Positions 28,117 to 37,133 are shown, counted from the stretch's first letter. The stretch: 64,000 nucleotides of DNA from Prevotella sp. 885 (GCF_002265625.1 NZ_NOVE01000011.1:20918-84917), one strand, 5' to 3'. Notes: generated by a model not told the origin, from the letters alone. A program made the numbers and translations.

Positions 28117-28138
28117 ATATGAGTTAATTGGTTTTGCT

Positions 28139-28615
28139 TTAGAACTTCGCCATCTTTATGGCGTCAATGGCGCATTCATCGCCCTTGTTGCCATACTTGC
28201 CGCCGCAACGGTCGAGAGCCTGCTGGCGGTCGTTGGTGGTGAGCAAGCCGTAGATGATGGGTATCTCGCTTGTGGTGTTGAGACGAGCGATACCGTAAGT
28301 AACACCCTGGCAGATATAGTCGAAGTGAGGAGTCTCACCGCGAATCACGCTACCGAGGATAATCACGGCGTCATAGCCTCCGTGGAGAACCATCTGGTGT
28401 GCTCCGTAAATCAGCTCGAAGCTTCCGGGAACAGTCTTGACGTGGATGTTCTCAGGCAAAGCTCCGTGCTTCTCCAGTGTCTTAACGGCTCCGTCAAGCA
28501 AAGCTCCGGTTATCTCCGGATTCCATTCTGCCACAACAATGCCGAAGCACATGTTGCTTGCGTCAGGAATGCTACTGAAGTCGTATTCAGATAAGTTATG
28601 AAGTGCTGTTGCCAT
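28139..28615 (-). CDS. ribH: 6,7-dimethyl-8-ribityllumazine synthase
   Basis: The 158-residue protein fits lumazine synthase, the penultimate step of riboflavin synthesis. The hallmarks are [17 protein letters not shown] (substrate phosphate loop), [30 protein letters not shown] and a His-rich catalytic loop, [14 protein letters not shown]. Length is usual. It lies 14 bases after the TPR gene and is probably transcribed with it from the promoter at 29398. Other riboflavin genes are not in the window. Confidence 0.96.
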   Translation of the reverse strand: MATALHNLSEYDFSSIPDASNMCFGIVVAEWNPEITGALLDGAVKTLEKHGALPENIHVKTVPGSFELIYGAHQMVLHGGYDAVIILGSVIRGETPHFDYICQGVTYGIARLNTTSEIPIIYGLLTTNDRQQALDRCGGKYGNKGDECAIDAIKMAKF

Positions 28616-28629
28616 TTGCTGTTTTGTTT

Positions 28630-29328
28630 TTACTCAGAAACACGCTCGATGTACTTGTCAATCTCTGAGCTCTGCACTACTGTTGAGTTGACATACTTCT
28701 TCTTGATGTCCTGATAGAGCTTCAGAGCCTCGTCCTTCTTGTTCTGGCTTTCGAGCAGGATGCCTGCCTGAACGAGGAATGTGGGTGAGAGGCTGTTGTT
28801 AACGTCATCAGCCTTGCTGTCTGCCATGTCAGCTGCCTTCTTGAGAGTGGCGATGGCTTTGTCCACGTTGCCAGTCTGAGCGTAAGCGTTGCCGAGAGCT
28901 GAAACAGCAGCGGGGCTTACCATAGCGTCGCTCTTTGTAGAGAACTTCTCGAGGTATGTGAGAGCATCGTTCCACTTGCCGAGGTTGGCATAGCTGAGAC
29001 CTGCGTAGAGGTTAGCGAGGTTGGCAGCGTCTGTGCCGCTGTAGTCGCTTGCGATCTTCACGAAACCTGCGTAGCCTGCTCCGTCGCCGTTAAGCGCCTT
29101 GTCGAACTGCTCCTGGTTGAAGTAGTCCTGACCCTTTGCGATGGCTGTGCTTGCCTTATCCTCGCGTGGAGCCTGAACGTAAGCCTTGTAAAGCAGGAGA
29201 CCTGCGATAACGAGCACTACTGCTACGACAGCGATTAATATTTGCTTTTGATACTTTGAGAAGAATGCTTCACTGCTGTTGGAGCGCTCAACTTGGGTGT
29301 TAGCTCCAAAATCAATTTTGTTTGCCAT
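28630..29328 (-). CDS. Tetratricopeptide-repeat membrane protein
   Basis: A 232-residue protein with one transmembrane helix (about residues 28-47, [21 protein letters not shown]). A periplasmic series of TPR-like helices follows ([68 protein letters not shown]). The layout resembles YfgM-like proteins that act with membrane chaperones, but the precise role is unknown. In Bacteroidales this gene commonly lies between ribH and a divergent recF, as here. Confidence 0.85.
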   Translation of the reverse strand: MANKIDFGANTQVERSNSSEAFFSKYQKQILIAVVAVVLVIAGLLLYKAYVQAPREDKASTAIAKGQDYFNQEQFDKALNGDGAGYAGFVKIASDYSGTDAANLANLYAGLSYANLGKWNDALTYLEKFSTKSDAMVSPAAVSALGNAYAQTGNVDKAIATLKKAADMADSKADDVNNSLSPTFLVQAGILLESQNKKDEALKLYQDIKKKYVNSTVVQSSEIDKYIERVSE

Positions 29329-29397
29329 TTATTTGTTTGTTTTTTTGTTTTCCTTAGGACTTATTGTGGCTTGTGACCTATAGACACAAACGCGTCG

Positions 29398-29405
29398 CAA
29401 AATTA
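29398..29405 (-). promoter_or_regulatory. -7 promoter box of the TPR-ribH unit
   Basis: The minus strand reads TAATTTTG, a full match to TAnnTTTG, 69 bases before the TPR gene start. No clear -33 element. Confidence 0.55.
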
Positions 29406-29469
29406 CTGATTTTATCTTGAATATTGAAATTTATTCTATCTTTTTTTCTTTTTTCAATAATAAATGGGG

Positions 29470-29477
29470 TAACTTTG
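29470..29477 (+). promoter_or_regulatory. -7 promoter box of recF
   Basis: TAACTTTG, a full consensus match, 42 bases before the recF start. The leader is almost wholly made of a 22-base tandem duplication. Confidence 0.6.
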
Positions 29478-29518
29478 CACGACTGATTATATTATATTGC
29501 ACGACTGAATATATTATC
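29475..29518. repeat. 22-bp tandem duplication in the recF leader
   Basis: TTGCACGACTGAWTATATTA is followed by a second copy directly (29475-29496 and 29497-29518). It starts inside the -7 box and ends one base before the recF ATG, so the duplication has doubled the leader length. Confidence 0.8.
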
Positions 29519-29519
29519 A

Positions 29520-30623
29520 ATGATACTCAAGAATATCTCCATACTCAATTTCAAGAACATACGTGAGGCGTCGCTTTCGTTCTCGCCGAAGCTCAATTGC
29601 TTCCTCGGACGCAATGGTGAGGGCAAGACCAACCTTCTTGACGCAGTATATTATCTGTCGTTTTGTCGCAGTTCTTCCAATCCTATCGACTCACAGGTCA
29701 TTACGCACGACCAAGGTTTCTTTGTCCTTGACGGCAATTATGAGAACGAAGACGGCGAGCCCGTGAACGTGTATTGTGGCATGAAACGCGGCACGAAGAA
29801 GCACTTCAAGCGCGACAAGAAGGAATATAAGCGTCTGTCACAGCACATCGGTTTGGTGCCGCTCATCCTTGTGTCGCCTTACGATCAGGACCTTATCTCC
29901 GGCGGAAGTGAGGAAAGGCGCAAGCTTATGGACGTGGTGATATCGCAGTATGACAATACTTACATTGATGCTTTGAACAGTTATAACAAAGCGCTTCAGC
30001 AGCGTAACGCCCTTCTTAAGATGGAGGAAGAGCCTGACGTCATGCTCCTTGATATCTGGGAGAACGAGATGGCGGTTCACGGCGAGCGTATCTTCAAGGC
30101 AAGAACGGCTTTCGTGGAGAGGCTTATTCCTGTATTCCAGAATATATACAGCCATATCTCGGACGACCGCGAGACGGTCGGATTGAGCTATGTGTCGCAT
30201 GCCCAGCGTGGACCTTTGCTTGACGTTATCCAGCGCGACCGCTTCAAGGACCGTGCCGTGGGCTATTCATTGCATGGCATCCACCGCGACGACCTTGAGA
30301 TGACGCTTGGAGGTTACCAGATGAAGCGTGAGGGATCGCAGGGACAGAACAAGACGTTCGTGCTGGCATTGAAGCTGGCGCAGTTTGATTTTCTCAGACG
30401 AACGTCATCTCAGACCACTCCTCTCTTGCTCCTTGACGACATCTTCGACAAGCTGGACGCCAACCGTGTGGAGCGTATCGTAAAGCTGGTGTCGGGTGAC
30501 GGTTTCGGTCAGATATTCATAACCGACACCAATCGCGACCATCTCGACCAGATTCTGCAAAACGTCAGTTACGACTACAAGCTGTTTGACGTAGAAGGAG
30601 GAGATATCAAGGAGAAAGAATAA
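29520..30623 (+). CDS. recF: DNA replication and repair protein RecF
   Basis: The 367-residue protein is an SMC-like ATPase that loads RecA at gaps. Walker A is FLGRNGEGKTNLLDA (about residues 29-43). The signature region is HRDDLEMTLGGYQMKREGSQGQNKTFVLALKLAQ (about 256-290), and Walker B is PLLLLDDIFDKLD (about 300-312), followed by QIFITDTNRDH. Length is normal. In many Bacteroidetes a DUF721 gene follows directly; here an AAA ATPase on the other strand separates them (see findings). Confidence 0.96.
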   Translation: MILKNISILNFKNIREASLSFSPKLNCFLGRNGEGKTNLLDAVYYLSFCRSSSNPIDSQVITHDQGFFVLDGNYENEDGEPVNVYCGMKRGTKKHFKRDKKEYKRLSQHIGLVPLILVSPYDQDLISGGSEERRKLMDVVISQYDNTYIDALNSYNKALQQRNALLKMEEEPDVMLLDIWENEMAVHGERIFKARTAFVERLIPVFQNIYSHISDDRETVGLSYVSHAQRGPLLDVIQRDRFKDRAVGYSLHGIHRDDLEMTLGGYQMKREGSQGQNKTFVLALKLAQFDFLRRTSSQTTPLLLLDDIFDKLDANRVERIVKLVSGDGFGQIFITDTNRDHLDQILQNVSYDYKLFDVEGGDIKEKE

Positions 30624-30639
30624 CGGTGGAAAGGGGAGT

Positions 30640-31776
30640 TTAGCAATACTCCCCCTTGAACCAAAGACGGTAAATCGGATCAACAAAATCGAAGTTGCCT
30701 TTTTGCAATTCTATGATGTCTTTATTTTGTAATGTCTTCTTATTCTTTACAATCGTGTTGGGATTGCCCAGATTGTAGTTGCGTTTGACGTCTTGTGATG
30801 AAAAGTGTTGTTCTCCATTTGCTATTGCCCTAAGCATTTCTATCTGCGTAGCGCTTAGGTTTTCCGTGTCGTTCTGAAACATTGGGGTGTTGATATTCAG
30901 CACCTGTTTCACACCGAGAGCAAACGTTTCTTCCGTAACTTCAGATTCTGTGAAGCTCCAGACAAAATAGCAGAGCTGCTGAAGATACCAAGAGTGGCAG
31001 GCTACAATGTCGCATATTTGTTCAGCATAATGATGCGATATGGCTTTGTCGGTTTTTTCAAACGACGATTGTATGAACGGTATCCAGTGCTCTTTTGATA
31101 TCTTATCCATAAAGATTACTTGTCCAAAACGATAGAACGGACTATTGGAGTTGTTGAAGATATTGAGCATCATATTCCGCTTACTGCCGTAAAGACAGTA
31201 GGTTGACAATTTCTGCTGTTGCCATACAGAGCGCATCTTACCTTCCATCTCCTTGTATTCCGGCAAGTTTGCCAACTGCTGAAACTCGTCAATGCATACT
31301 ATTATCTTTATGTTTTTTTCTTTGGCAAGCATCTCCGGCAAGTTTAGTATTGTCATTTTGTCTTCCTCTTGCGGGACAAACTTCAAGTCGAAAGCAACAA
31401 AATCGGTCACTTGATCGTTGACGACAATCTGTGGTACAACGCCTGACAGAAATTTGCGGGCATCTGTTATCCATCGTTCAAACTTGGATGATGCACATGC
31501 TATGACTTTGCTTGCAAATGTTCGATAGAATTCGGCTTCCGAACCAATGCTGAAAGCATCTATATAGCAAATACGTATGTCTTGATTTTCGTTTGTAAGT
31601 TCGGTTGTTGCCTTTTTCACAAGCGACGACTTACCCCAACGGCGTGGCGAAATTAGCATCACATTAATATGCGATGAAAGTAGCTGTTTGAGTAAGGCGC
31701 GGTCTTCAACACGATCGATGAAGTTCTCATCTGTTGCTAACGTACCGAATTGGAAGGGTGATTGATAAGCTGTCAT
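30640..31776 (-). CDS. AAA family ATPase with winged-helix C-terminus
   Basis: ATG at 31774-31776 (MTAYQSPFQFGTLATDENFI) is chosen, 378 residues; an in-frame ATG 26 codons upstream lies before the promoter box and inside the palindrome region. Walker A is SPRRWGKSSLV (about residues 43-53) and Walker B is IIVCIDEFQQL (about 166-176). The C-terminal part holds a winged-helix-like segment (LSATQIEMLRAIANGEQHFSSQDVKR) and the typical ending FVDPIYRLWFK. This is the archaeal-ATPase-like family, scattered and often multi-copy in Bacteroidales, with no proven role. It has its own promoter and interrupts the usual recF-DUF721 pair, so recent insertion is likely. Confidence 0.82.
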   Translation of the reverse strand: MTAYQSPFQFGTLATDENFIDRVEDRALLKQLLSSHINVMLISPRRWGKSSLVKKATTELTNENQDIRICYIDAFSIGSEAEFYRTFASKVIACASSKFERWITDARKFLSGVVPQIVVNDQVTDFVAFDLKFVPQEEDKMTILNLPEMLAKEKNIKIIVCIDEFQQLANLPEYKEMEGKMRSVWQQQKLSTYCLYGSKRNMMLNIFNNSNSPFYRFGQVIFMDKISKEHWIPFIQSSFEKTDKAISHHYAEQICDIVACHSWYLQQLCYFVWSFTESEVTEETFALGVKQVLNINTPMFQNDTENLSATQIEMLRAIANGEQHFSSQDVKRNYNLGNPNTIVKNKKTLQNKDIIELQKGNFDFVDPIYRLWFKGEYC

Positions 31777-31793
31777 ATAAGAGGTTTTATTTG

Positions 31794-31801
31794 CAAATAT
31801 A
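31794..31801 (-). promoter_or_regulatory. -7 promoter box of the AAA ATPase gene
   Basis: The minus strand reads TATATTTG, a full consensus match, 17 bases before the start codon. Its first base is the last base of the large palindrome, which therefore occupies the -33 region. Confidence 0.6.
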
Positions 31802-31845
31802 CAAAATATTACCCAAAGGTAACTTACCTTTGGGTAATATTTTGT
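31801..31845. promoter_or_regulatory. 45-bp perfect palindrome (terminator and/or operator)
   Basis: The arms 31801-31822 and 31824-31845 are perfect reverse complements over 22 bases around one central base (core TTACCCAAAGGTAA). It lies between the DUF721 stop and the ATPase promoter. It could be a terminator for DUF721, although no long T run follows on that strand (ATATTTTGTATATTTG), or a regulator site for the ATPase gene. Confidence 0.8.
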
Positions 31846-31857
31846 TAGAAACAATGC

Positions 31858-32148
31858 TTAATAAACCTTTACGTCGGTTATGACCTGACTGCCTACGGCT
31901 TGGTTTATGCGCTGTACTATGCGTGTTTTCATCATCGAAAGATCTTGGCGCAAAGCAGGATTGATGATTTTCACGTATAGTGTCTGGTTCTTTATAAACT
32001 TCTCGCCGGTGTATCTTGTTATCATATCGCCCATTAGATTGTCCCATGCGTCTATTGCCCGCTTTTGCAGCAATGGCGTTTCGAGACCTTCGTGGCGCAG
32101 ATACATGTTCAGCAAGTCGTTTATTGATTTCACTTCGCGTCTGAACAT
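31858..32148 (-). CDS. DUF721 domain protein (DciA-like)
   Basis: The 96-residue protein has the DUF721 layout: SINDLLNMYLRHEGLETPLLQKRAIDAWDNLMGDMITRYT, then the beta pattern QTLYVKIINPALRQDLSMMK. Members related to DciA help load the replicative helicase; a KH-like RNA or DNA-binding fold is known for the family. The gene lies 18 bases downstream of the 5-formyl-THF cyclo-ligase gene. In other Bacteroidetes it usually adjoins recF. Confidence 0.85.
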   Translation of the reverse strand: MFRREVKSINDLLNMYLRHEGLETPLLQKRAIDAWDNLMGDMITRYTGEKFIKNQTLYVKIINPALRQDLSMMKTRIVQRINQAVGSQVITDVKVY

Positions 32149-32166
32149 TATTGTTTTTCTCCTTTC

Positions 32167-32700
32167 TTATATTATCACTTCGTCCATCTTAACGTCATGC
32201 TCGTCCGTCGGAATTTGCTCAACGAGCTGGAACGGCAGACAGATGCCAATCTTGTATGTGCTCCCAAGTTTGGGCAGCAGTCTGTCGTAATAGCCCTTGC
32301 CGCGTCCCATACGGTTGCCTTCCTTGTCGAATGCCATACCTGGGATGACGGCGAGGTCGATGGACGCATAGTCAACGAACAGTTCGCCTGTCGGTTCCAT
32401 GATGTTGTAGGCTCCCAGTGCAAGGTCAGCCGGACCCGTATAGCGACGCAGCTCCATTGTTCCTTCGCCCGTTACGTGAGGCAGCAGAATCTGCTTGCCG
32501 CTTACAAGGAGCGAGTCTACAAGCGTATGCGTGTCCACCTCGTCCGGCAAAGAATAGTAGAGCATCACGGTCTTAGCCGTTTTAATGCGCGGATGCGAGA
32601 GCAGACGCATTACAACAGGAAACGACTGTTCGCGCAATTCCTGACTTGTGAACTGACGTTTACGGCTTCTTATTTCCTTTCTGAGTTCCTGTTTTTCCAT
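32167..32700 (-). CDS. 5-formyltetrahydrofolate cyclo-ligase
   Basis: The 177-residue protein has the family motifs: the N-terminal KQELRKEIRSRKRQFTSQEL, VMLYYSLPDEVDTHTLV, and the nucleotide-binding DLAVIPGMAFDKEGNRMGRGKGYYDRLL (about residues 120-147). It converts 5-formyl-THF to methenyl-THF with ATP, salvaging folate. Upstream, the S41 protease gene is separated by 162 bases holding a fold-back repeat. It is 18 bases from DUF721 and probably co-transcribed with it. Confidence 0.94.
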   Translation of the reverse strand: MEKQELRKEIRSRKRQFTSQELREQSFPVVMRLLSHPRIKTAKTVMLYYSLPDEVDTHTLVDSLLVSGKQILLPHVTGEGTMELRRYTGPADLALGAYNIMEPTGELFVDYASIDLAVIPGMAFDKEGNRMGRGKGYYDRLLPKLGSTYKIGICLPFQLVEQIPTDEHDVKMDEVII

Positions 32701-32730
32701 ACTTATATATTAGTTGATAGTTATGGTTAT

Positions 32731-32857
32731 TTGAGAGTTTAGAATTGAAAGTTGAGAGTTGAGGGTTGAGAGTTATGATTACAGATTACAAATAATATTA
32801 CTAATCATAACTCTCAACTCCCAACTCTCAATTTTCAACTAATCTCAACTCTCAACT
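32731..32857. repeat. Fold-back TTGAGAGTT-type intergenic repeat
   Basis: The left half is made of TTGAGAGTTnAGAA and GTTGAGAG units ending in GTTATGATTA. The right half is the reverse complement, starting TAATCATAACTCTCAACTC. The arms are imperfect over about 45 bases with a central AT-rich loop, so the transcript between the S41 and cyclo-ligase genes could form a long hairpin. Confidence 0.8.
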
Positions 32858-32862
32858 GTATT

Positions 32863-34494
32863 TCACTTCTTCGTCGGCTTCTTCGGGAACGCTGCGTTTT
32901 CGCGGAACACGCTCAGCGCCTTTGCTATGGCCGGGTCGTCGGCATTGATGTATTCGGTCCATGCCTCGTCGTCCAGCATATTATAGATGATGCGGGAGTT
33001 GATGAAGCGTTCCAGGAGCTTGTGCGACTTGCGAATCATCAGATTGCGGCGTTTCAGTCCGTTGTGGTCTGCGTAAGCTGCAAACTGCTCCACCGTGTTC
33101 TGGCTGACGAGATACTTCGAGAGGCTCATCATGTCCTTGTATGTGTTGAGCTTCGGACGGTTGTTGTCCGTGTAAGTGAACGCATACTGGAGTATCAGTC
33201 CTGACATGGCAGCCTGCTTGTAGTAGCTGGTCATGCCGAGCGTGTCCTCAGCCACGAAGATGTCCGGCGTGATGCCGCCACCTCCATACACCGTACGTCC
33301 GATGCTGGTGTGGTAAGCCGGTCCGTGATGCTTGATGCTGTCCTGTGAGAAGAACTCGCCGTGCTGATAACGTGTGAGCAGATCTTCCTCATAGTCCTTG
33401 TTGTCGCCGGCTGTGAACGGCTTCTGGATGCATCGTCCCGAAGGTGTGTAGTAGCGGGCGATGGTGAGGCGAATCATCGAACCGTCGGGGAAGGAGAGCT
33501 GCTGCTGCACGAGGCCCTTTCCGAACGAGCGGCGACCGATGATGGTTGCGCGGTCGTTGTCCTGCATGGCGCCGGCGAAAATCTCCGAAGCCGAAGCCGA
33601 ACCCTCATTGATGAGCACCACGAGCGGAATCTTCTGATAAGATCCGTGTCCGTCCGACGGGAAGTCCTGTCTGGGCGACTTGCGTCCGATGGTATATACT
33701 ATCAGCTTGTCCTTGGGCAAAAACTCGTTAGCCATCTGGATGGCAGAGTTCATATAGCCTCCCGTGTTGTCACGAAGGTCGATGACGAGGTTGGTGAATC
33801 CCTCCTGCGACAGCTTGGCAAGGGCGATGAGCATTTCGGGATAAGTGGTCTCGCCGAAACTCTTCACCTTAATATATCCTGTGTTCTTGTCGAGCATATA
33901 CGTGGCTGTGATGCTCTTCTGCGGTATGTCGCCACGCGTTACCGTAAAGTATTTCACGGCTTTTTGTCCGTAGCGCATCACACCCAGCTTCACCTTCGTG
34001 TCCTTCGGACCTTTCAGGCGTCGCATGGCCTCCTCGTTAGTGACAATCTTGCCCACGAACGGCTTGCCGTCCACGCTTACAATCTTGTCGCCGGCGAGAA
34101 TGCCAGCACGCTGAGCCGGACCGTTCTTCACAACGTTCTGCACGTGTATTGTGTCCTTGCGTATGGTGAACTCGATGCCCACTCCCGAGAACGATCCCTT
34201 CAGGTCGTCAGCCACAGCCTGCGCGTCCTTTGCGCTGATGTATACGGAGTGCGGGTCGAGGTCGGCGAGAATCTGCGGTATGGCTACGTCCACGAGCGAG
34301 TCGATGTTCACCTTGTCCACGTACTGGTCGTCTATAAGGTGAAGCAGATTGCTGAGTCGGTTCGATCCGGAATTGATGATGTTGAGTCGGTTGCCGGAGA
34401 AGTGGTTGGCGTAGAACGAGCCAATCATTATTCCGATAATCACGCATACTGCCATTATCAACGGCATAAAGCGGTTAGACTTCTTCATATTCAT
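32863..34494 (-). CDS. S41 family C-terminal processing peptidase
   Basis: The 543-residue protein has a signal anchor (about residues 9-28). A PDZ domain follows (SGVGIEFTIRKDTIHVQNVVKNGPAQRAGILAGDKIVSV, about 95-135), then the S41 core with LVIDLRDNTGGYMNSAIQMANEF. The catalytic segment is INEGSASASEIFAGAMQDNDRATIIGRRSFGKGLVQ, with the nucleophile Ser in GSASASE and the Lys in FGKG. CtpA-like enzymes cut proteins in the periplasm at their C-termini. The start overlaps the dCMP deaminase end by 20 bases, so translation is probably coupled; a second ATG two codons later (MKKSNRF) is also possible. Confidence 0.93.
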   Translation of the reverse strand: MNMKKSNRFMPLIMAVCVIIGIMIGSFYANHFSGNRLNIINSGSNRLSNLLHLIDDQYVDKVNIDSLVDVAIPQILADLDPHSVYISAKDAQAVADDLKGSFSGVGIEFTIRKDTIHVQNVVKNGPAQRAGILAGDKIVSVDGKPFVGKIVTNEEAMRRLKGPKDTKVKLGVMRYGQKAVKYFTVTRGDIPQKSITATYMLDKNTGYIKVKSFGETTYPEMLIALAKLSQEGFTNLVIDLRDNTGGYMNSAIQMANEFLPKDKLIVYTIGRKSPRQDFPSDGHGSYQKIPLVVLINEGSASASEIFAGAMQDNDRATIIGRRSFGKGLVQQQLSFPDGSMIRLTIARYYTPSGRCIQKPFTAGDNKDYEEDLLTRYQHGEFFSQDSIKHHGPAYHTSIGRTVYGGGGITPDIFVAEDTLGMTSYYKQAAMSGLILQYAFTYTDNNRPKLNTYKDMMSLSKYLVSQNTVEQFAAYADHNGLKRRNLMIRKSHKLLERFINSRIIYNMLDDEAWTEYINADDPAIAKALSVFRENAAFPKKPTKK

Positions 34495-34936
34495 AATCGT
34501 CAGGATTTAGATATGTTACTTCTATGTTTGCTCTCTTGAGGAGGTCTATGCCGTCCATCAGTCGGTACTGTTCGGCGTAAATCACGCGCTTGATGCCCGC
34601 CTGGATAATCAGCTTGGCACATTCTATGCAGGGCGCCGCCGTCACGTAGAGCGTGGCGCCGTCGCTGTTGTTAGAGCTTCGTGCCAGCTTTGTAATGGCG
34701 TTGGCTTCGGCGTGAAGGACGTAGGGCTTCGTGGTATTGGTGTCGTCCTCGCAGATGTTCTCAAATCCGCTCGGCGTACCGTTATATCCGTCGCTTATTA
34801 TCATCTTCTCCTTCACCACCAGTGCGCCCACCTTGCGTCTGTGGCAATAGCTGTTCTCAGCCCAGATGCGGGCCATGCGCAGGTAGCGCAGGTCGAGCAA
34901 CAGCTGCTTCTCCTCTTTCTTAGTGCTTGATTCCAT
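34475..34936 (-). CDS. dCMP deaminase family protein
   Basis: A 153-residue zinc deaminase with the motifs HAEANAI (about residues 74-80) and PCIECAKLII (about 101-110), which give the zinc ligands His, Cys and Cys and the catalytic Glu. The N-terminal CHRRKVGALVVKE is typical of dCMP deaminases of the ComEB type. It supplies dUMP for thymidylate synthesis. It overlaps the M3 peptidase gene upstream by 17 bases and the S41 gene downstream by 20, a tight three-gene unit. Confidence 0.92.
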   Translation of the reverse strand: MESSTKKEEKQLLLDLRYLRMARIWAENSYCHRRKVGALVVKEKMIISDGYNGTPSGFENICEDDTNTTKPYVLHAEANAITKLARSSNNSDGATLYVTAAPCIECAKLIIQAGIKRVIYAEQYRLMDGIDLLKRANIEVTYLNPDDYEYEEV

Positions 34937-36998
34937 TTCGTTCGAGTAGTGCGTCTATGGTTGGTTCCTGTCCGCGGAATCTCTTATAGAGCATCATCGG
35001 ATGCTCCGTACCTCCCTTTGACAGGATGTTGTCTCTGAAACTCTGTGCCGTCTTCTGGTCGAAGATGCCGTTCTTCTTGAACACGCTGAATGCGTCAGCG
35101 TCCAGCACCTCAGCCCACTTATAGCTGTAATATCCGGCAGCGTATCCTCCCGCCATGATGTGCGAGAACTGCGTGGTCATACACGTATCTGTCAGCTGCT
35201 TTGTCACCTGAGCCTTCTCCCAAGCCTTCTTCTCGAAGGGGATGATGTCCTCTGTGAAGGCGTCTTCCTTCGTATAGTAAGCCATGTCCAGCAGTCCGAA
35301 GCTCACCTGTCTGAGGCAACTGTAGGCTGCAAGGAAGTTGCGGCTCTTGGCAATGCGCTCTATCAGCTCGTCCGGCATCGGCTCGCCCGTCTGGTAATGG
35401 AAGGCGAAGGTGCGCAGAAACTCTTTCTCCACGGCATAGTTCTCCATGAACTGCGAAGGCAGCTCCACGAAGTCCCACCATACGTTGGTGCCTGAAAGAC
35501 TCTCGAAGCGGGTGTTGGCGAACATGCCGTGCAGCGAATGGCCGAACTCATGGAGGAATGTCTCCACCTCGCCGAGAGTCAGCAGAGCCGGCTTTTCGGG
35601 TGTAGGCTTCGTGAAGTTCATCACCACGCTGACGTGCGGACGTACGTTTACGCCCTTGCGGTCTATCCATTGTCCCTGAAATTCTGTCATCCATGCTCCT
35701 CCCTGCTTGCCCTTGCGCGGATGGAAGTCGGCATAGAACACGGCGAGATACGATCCGTCGCGGTCGTACACCTCATACGCCTTTACGTCGGGATGATACA
35801 CGGGGATGTCCTTGTTCTCCTTGAAGGTGATGCCGTACAGACGGTTGGCAAGGCCGAACACTCCGTCTATTACGCGTGACAGCTCGAAGTAGGGGCGGAG
35901 CATCTCTGCGTCGAGGTTATACTCGCGCATTTGCAGCTTGTGCGAATAAAATCCGAAGTCCCACGGCTCCATCTCAAAGTCGTCGCCCTCCTTCGCCTTA
36001 GCCTCTGCCTCCACAGCCTTTACGTCCTCAATGGCTGTAGGCTTGTAAGCGTCTATGAGGTCGTTCAGTAGCTTATATACGTTCTGTTCGTTTGTAGCCA
36101 TGCGATGCACGAGCACGTAGTCGGCGTATGTGCGATAACCGAGCAGCTGCGCAATCTCGCGGCGCAGATTTATCAGTCGGCTGCAAATCTGGAGATTGTT
36201 CTCGCTGTTGTCGTGAATGCCCTCCGTGTTGCGTGCCATATACATCTGGCGGCGCAGTTCGCGTTGGGTGGAGTAGGTCATGAACGGTGAGTAAGAGGGA
36301 TAGTCCAATGTGAACAGCCATCCTGTCTTGTCGGCTTCCTTCGCAGCTGCCGCAGCCGCCTCGCGTGCCGTTTCGGGCAGTCCGTCCAGCTGAGCTTCGT
36401 CGGTGATGTGCAGGGTGAAAGCCTTGTTCTCCTTGAGAAGATTCTGCGAGAACTGGAGCGACAGCATACCTGCCTCCTCCGTCAGCTTGCGCAATTTCTC
36501 CTTACCCTCGTCGTCGAGAAGAGCACCGCTGCGCACGAAGCCGTCGTAGCAGTTATCCAGAAGCATCTGCTCCTCCGGTGTCAGCTCGCGATGATGCTCG
36601 TATACGTACTTGATGCGCTCGAAGAGGCGCTTGTTGAGCTTCACGTCGTTGGCGTGCTTCGTGAGGATGGGGCTCATCTTCTGCGCCAGTTCGTCCAGCT
36701 CGTCGCAGGTTTCGGCGCTGAGCATGCACGAGAAAGCGGTGGACACTCTTGAGAGGAGGTCATAATAATTCTCTCCGTTCTCGTTGTCCACGCGTACAAT
36801 GGTGTTCTCGAAGTTAGGCTCTTCCGGATCGTTCACCATTTTCTCAATCTCCTCATCGTCACGTCTGATGCCTTCAATGAAAGCCTCTTCATAGTCGCTG
36901 ATTCTTATCTTGTCGAATGGTACAGTTTCGTGCGGGGTGTTGTAGGGTTCGAAGAACGGATTTTTTCTTTCCGTCGTATTTGCGCTATTTTCCAACAT
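34920..36998 (-). CDS. M3 family metallopeptidase (Dcp / oligopeptidase type)
   Basis: The 692-residue protein has the zinc motif ETFLHEFGHSLHGMF (HExxH near residue 478) and the downstream third ligand in the conserved ELPSQFMENYA block (about 505-515). The C-terminal block GGYAAGYYSYKWAEVLDADAF is typical of peptidyl-dipeptidase Dcp. No signal peptide was seen, so it is probably cytoplasmic, degrading short peptides. It is the first gene of the unit M3-dCMP deaminase-S41, divergent from the SotB-like gene. Confidence 0.93.
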   Translation of the reverse strand: MLENSANTTERKNPFFEPYNTPHETVPFDKIRISDYEEAFIEGIRRDDEEIEKMVNDPEEPNFENTIVRVDNENGENYYDLLSRVSTAFSCMLSAETCDELDELAQKMSPILTKHANDVKLNKRLFERIKYVYEHHRELTPEEQMLLDNCYDGFVRSGALLDDEGKEKLRKLTEEAGMLSLQFSQNLLKENKAFTLHITDEAQLDGLPETAREAAAAAAKEADKTGWLFTLDYPSYSPFMTYSTQRELRRQMYMARNTEGIHDNSENNLQICSRLINLRREIAQLLGYRTYADYVLVHRMATNEQNVYKLLNDLIDAYKPTAIEDVKAVEAEAKAKEGDDFEMEPWDFGFYSHKLQMREYNLDAEMLRPYFELSRVIDGVFGLANRLYGITFKENKDIPVYHPDVKAYEVYDRDGSYLAVFYADFHPRKGKQGGAWMTEFQGQWIDRKGVNVRPHVSVVMNFTKPTPEKPALLTLGEVETFLHEFGHSLHGMFANTRFESLSGTNVWWDFVELPSQFMENYAVEKEFLRTFAFHYQTGEPMPDELIERIAKSRNFLAAYSCLRQVSFGLLDMAYYTKEDAFTEDIIPFEKKAWEKAQVTKQLTDTCMTTQFSHIMAGGYAAGYYSYKWAEVLDADAFSVFKKNGIFDQKTAQSFRDNILSKGGTEHPMMLYKRFRGQEPTIDALLERNGIKH

Positions 36999-37048
36999 AC
37001 TAATATATAAGATATCTTAAAAATCGTGTTTGCGATATATTTAACGTA

Positions 37049-37056
37049 CAAAGTTA
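37049..37056 (-). promoter_or_regulatory. -7 promoter box of the M3 peptidase unit
   Basis: The minus strand reads TAACTTTG, a full consensus match, 50 bases before the start codon. No clear -33 element. Confidence 0.55.
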
Positions 37057-37133
37057 CGTATTTTCTTGAGAGTAGATATAAGCCCACCTTTTTTTTAACT
37101 TTCCTTATATAGTATTGTATGGAAAAATAGTTG

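Noticed and set aside
33361..34539. 392-codon frame antisense to the S41 protease and its neighbour
   Set aside because: Shadow frame with unlikely composition; the S41 gene on the other strand is unambiguous.
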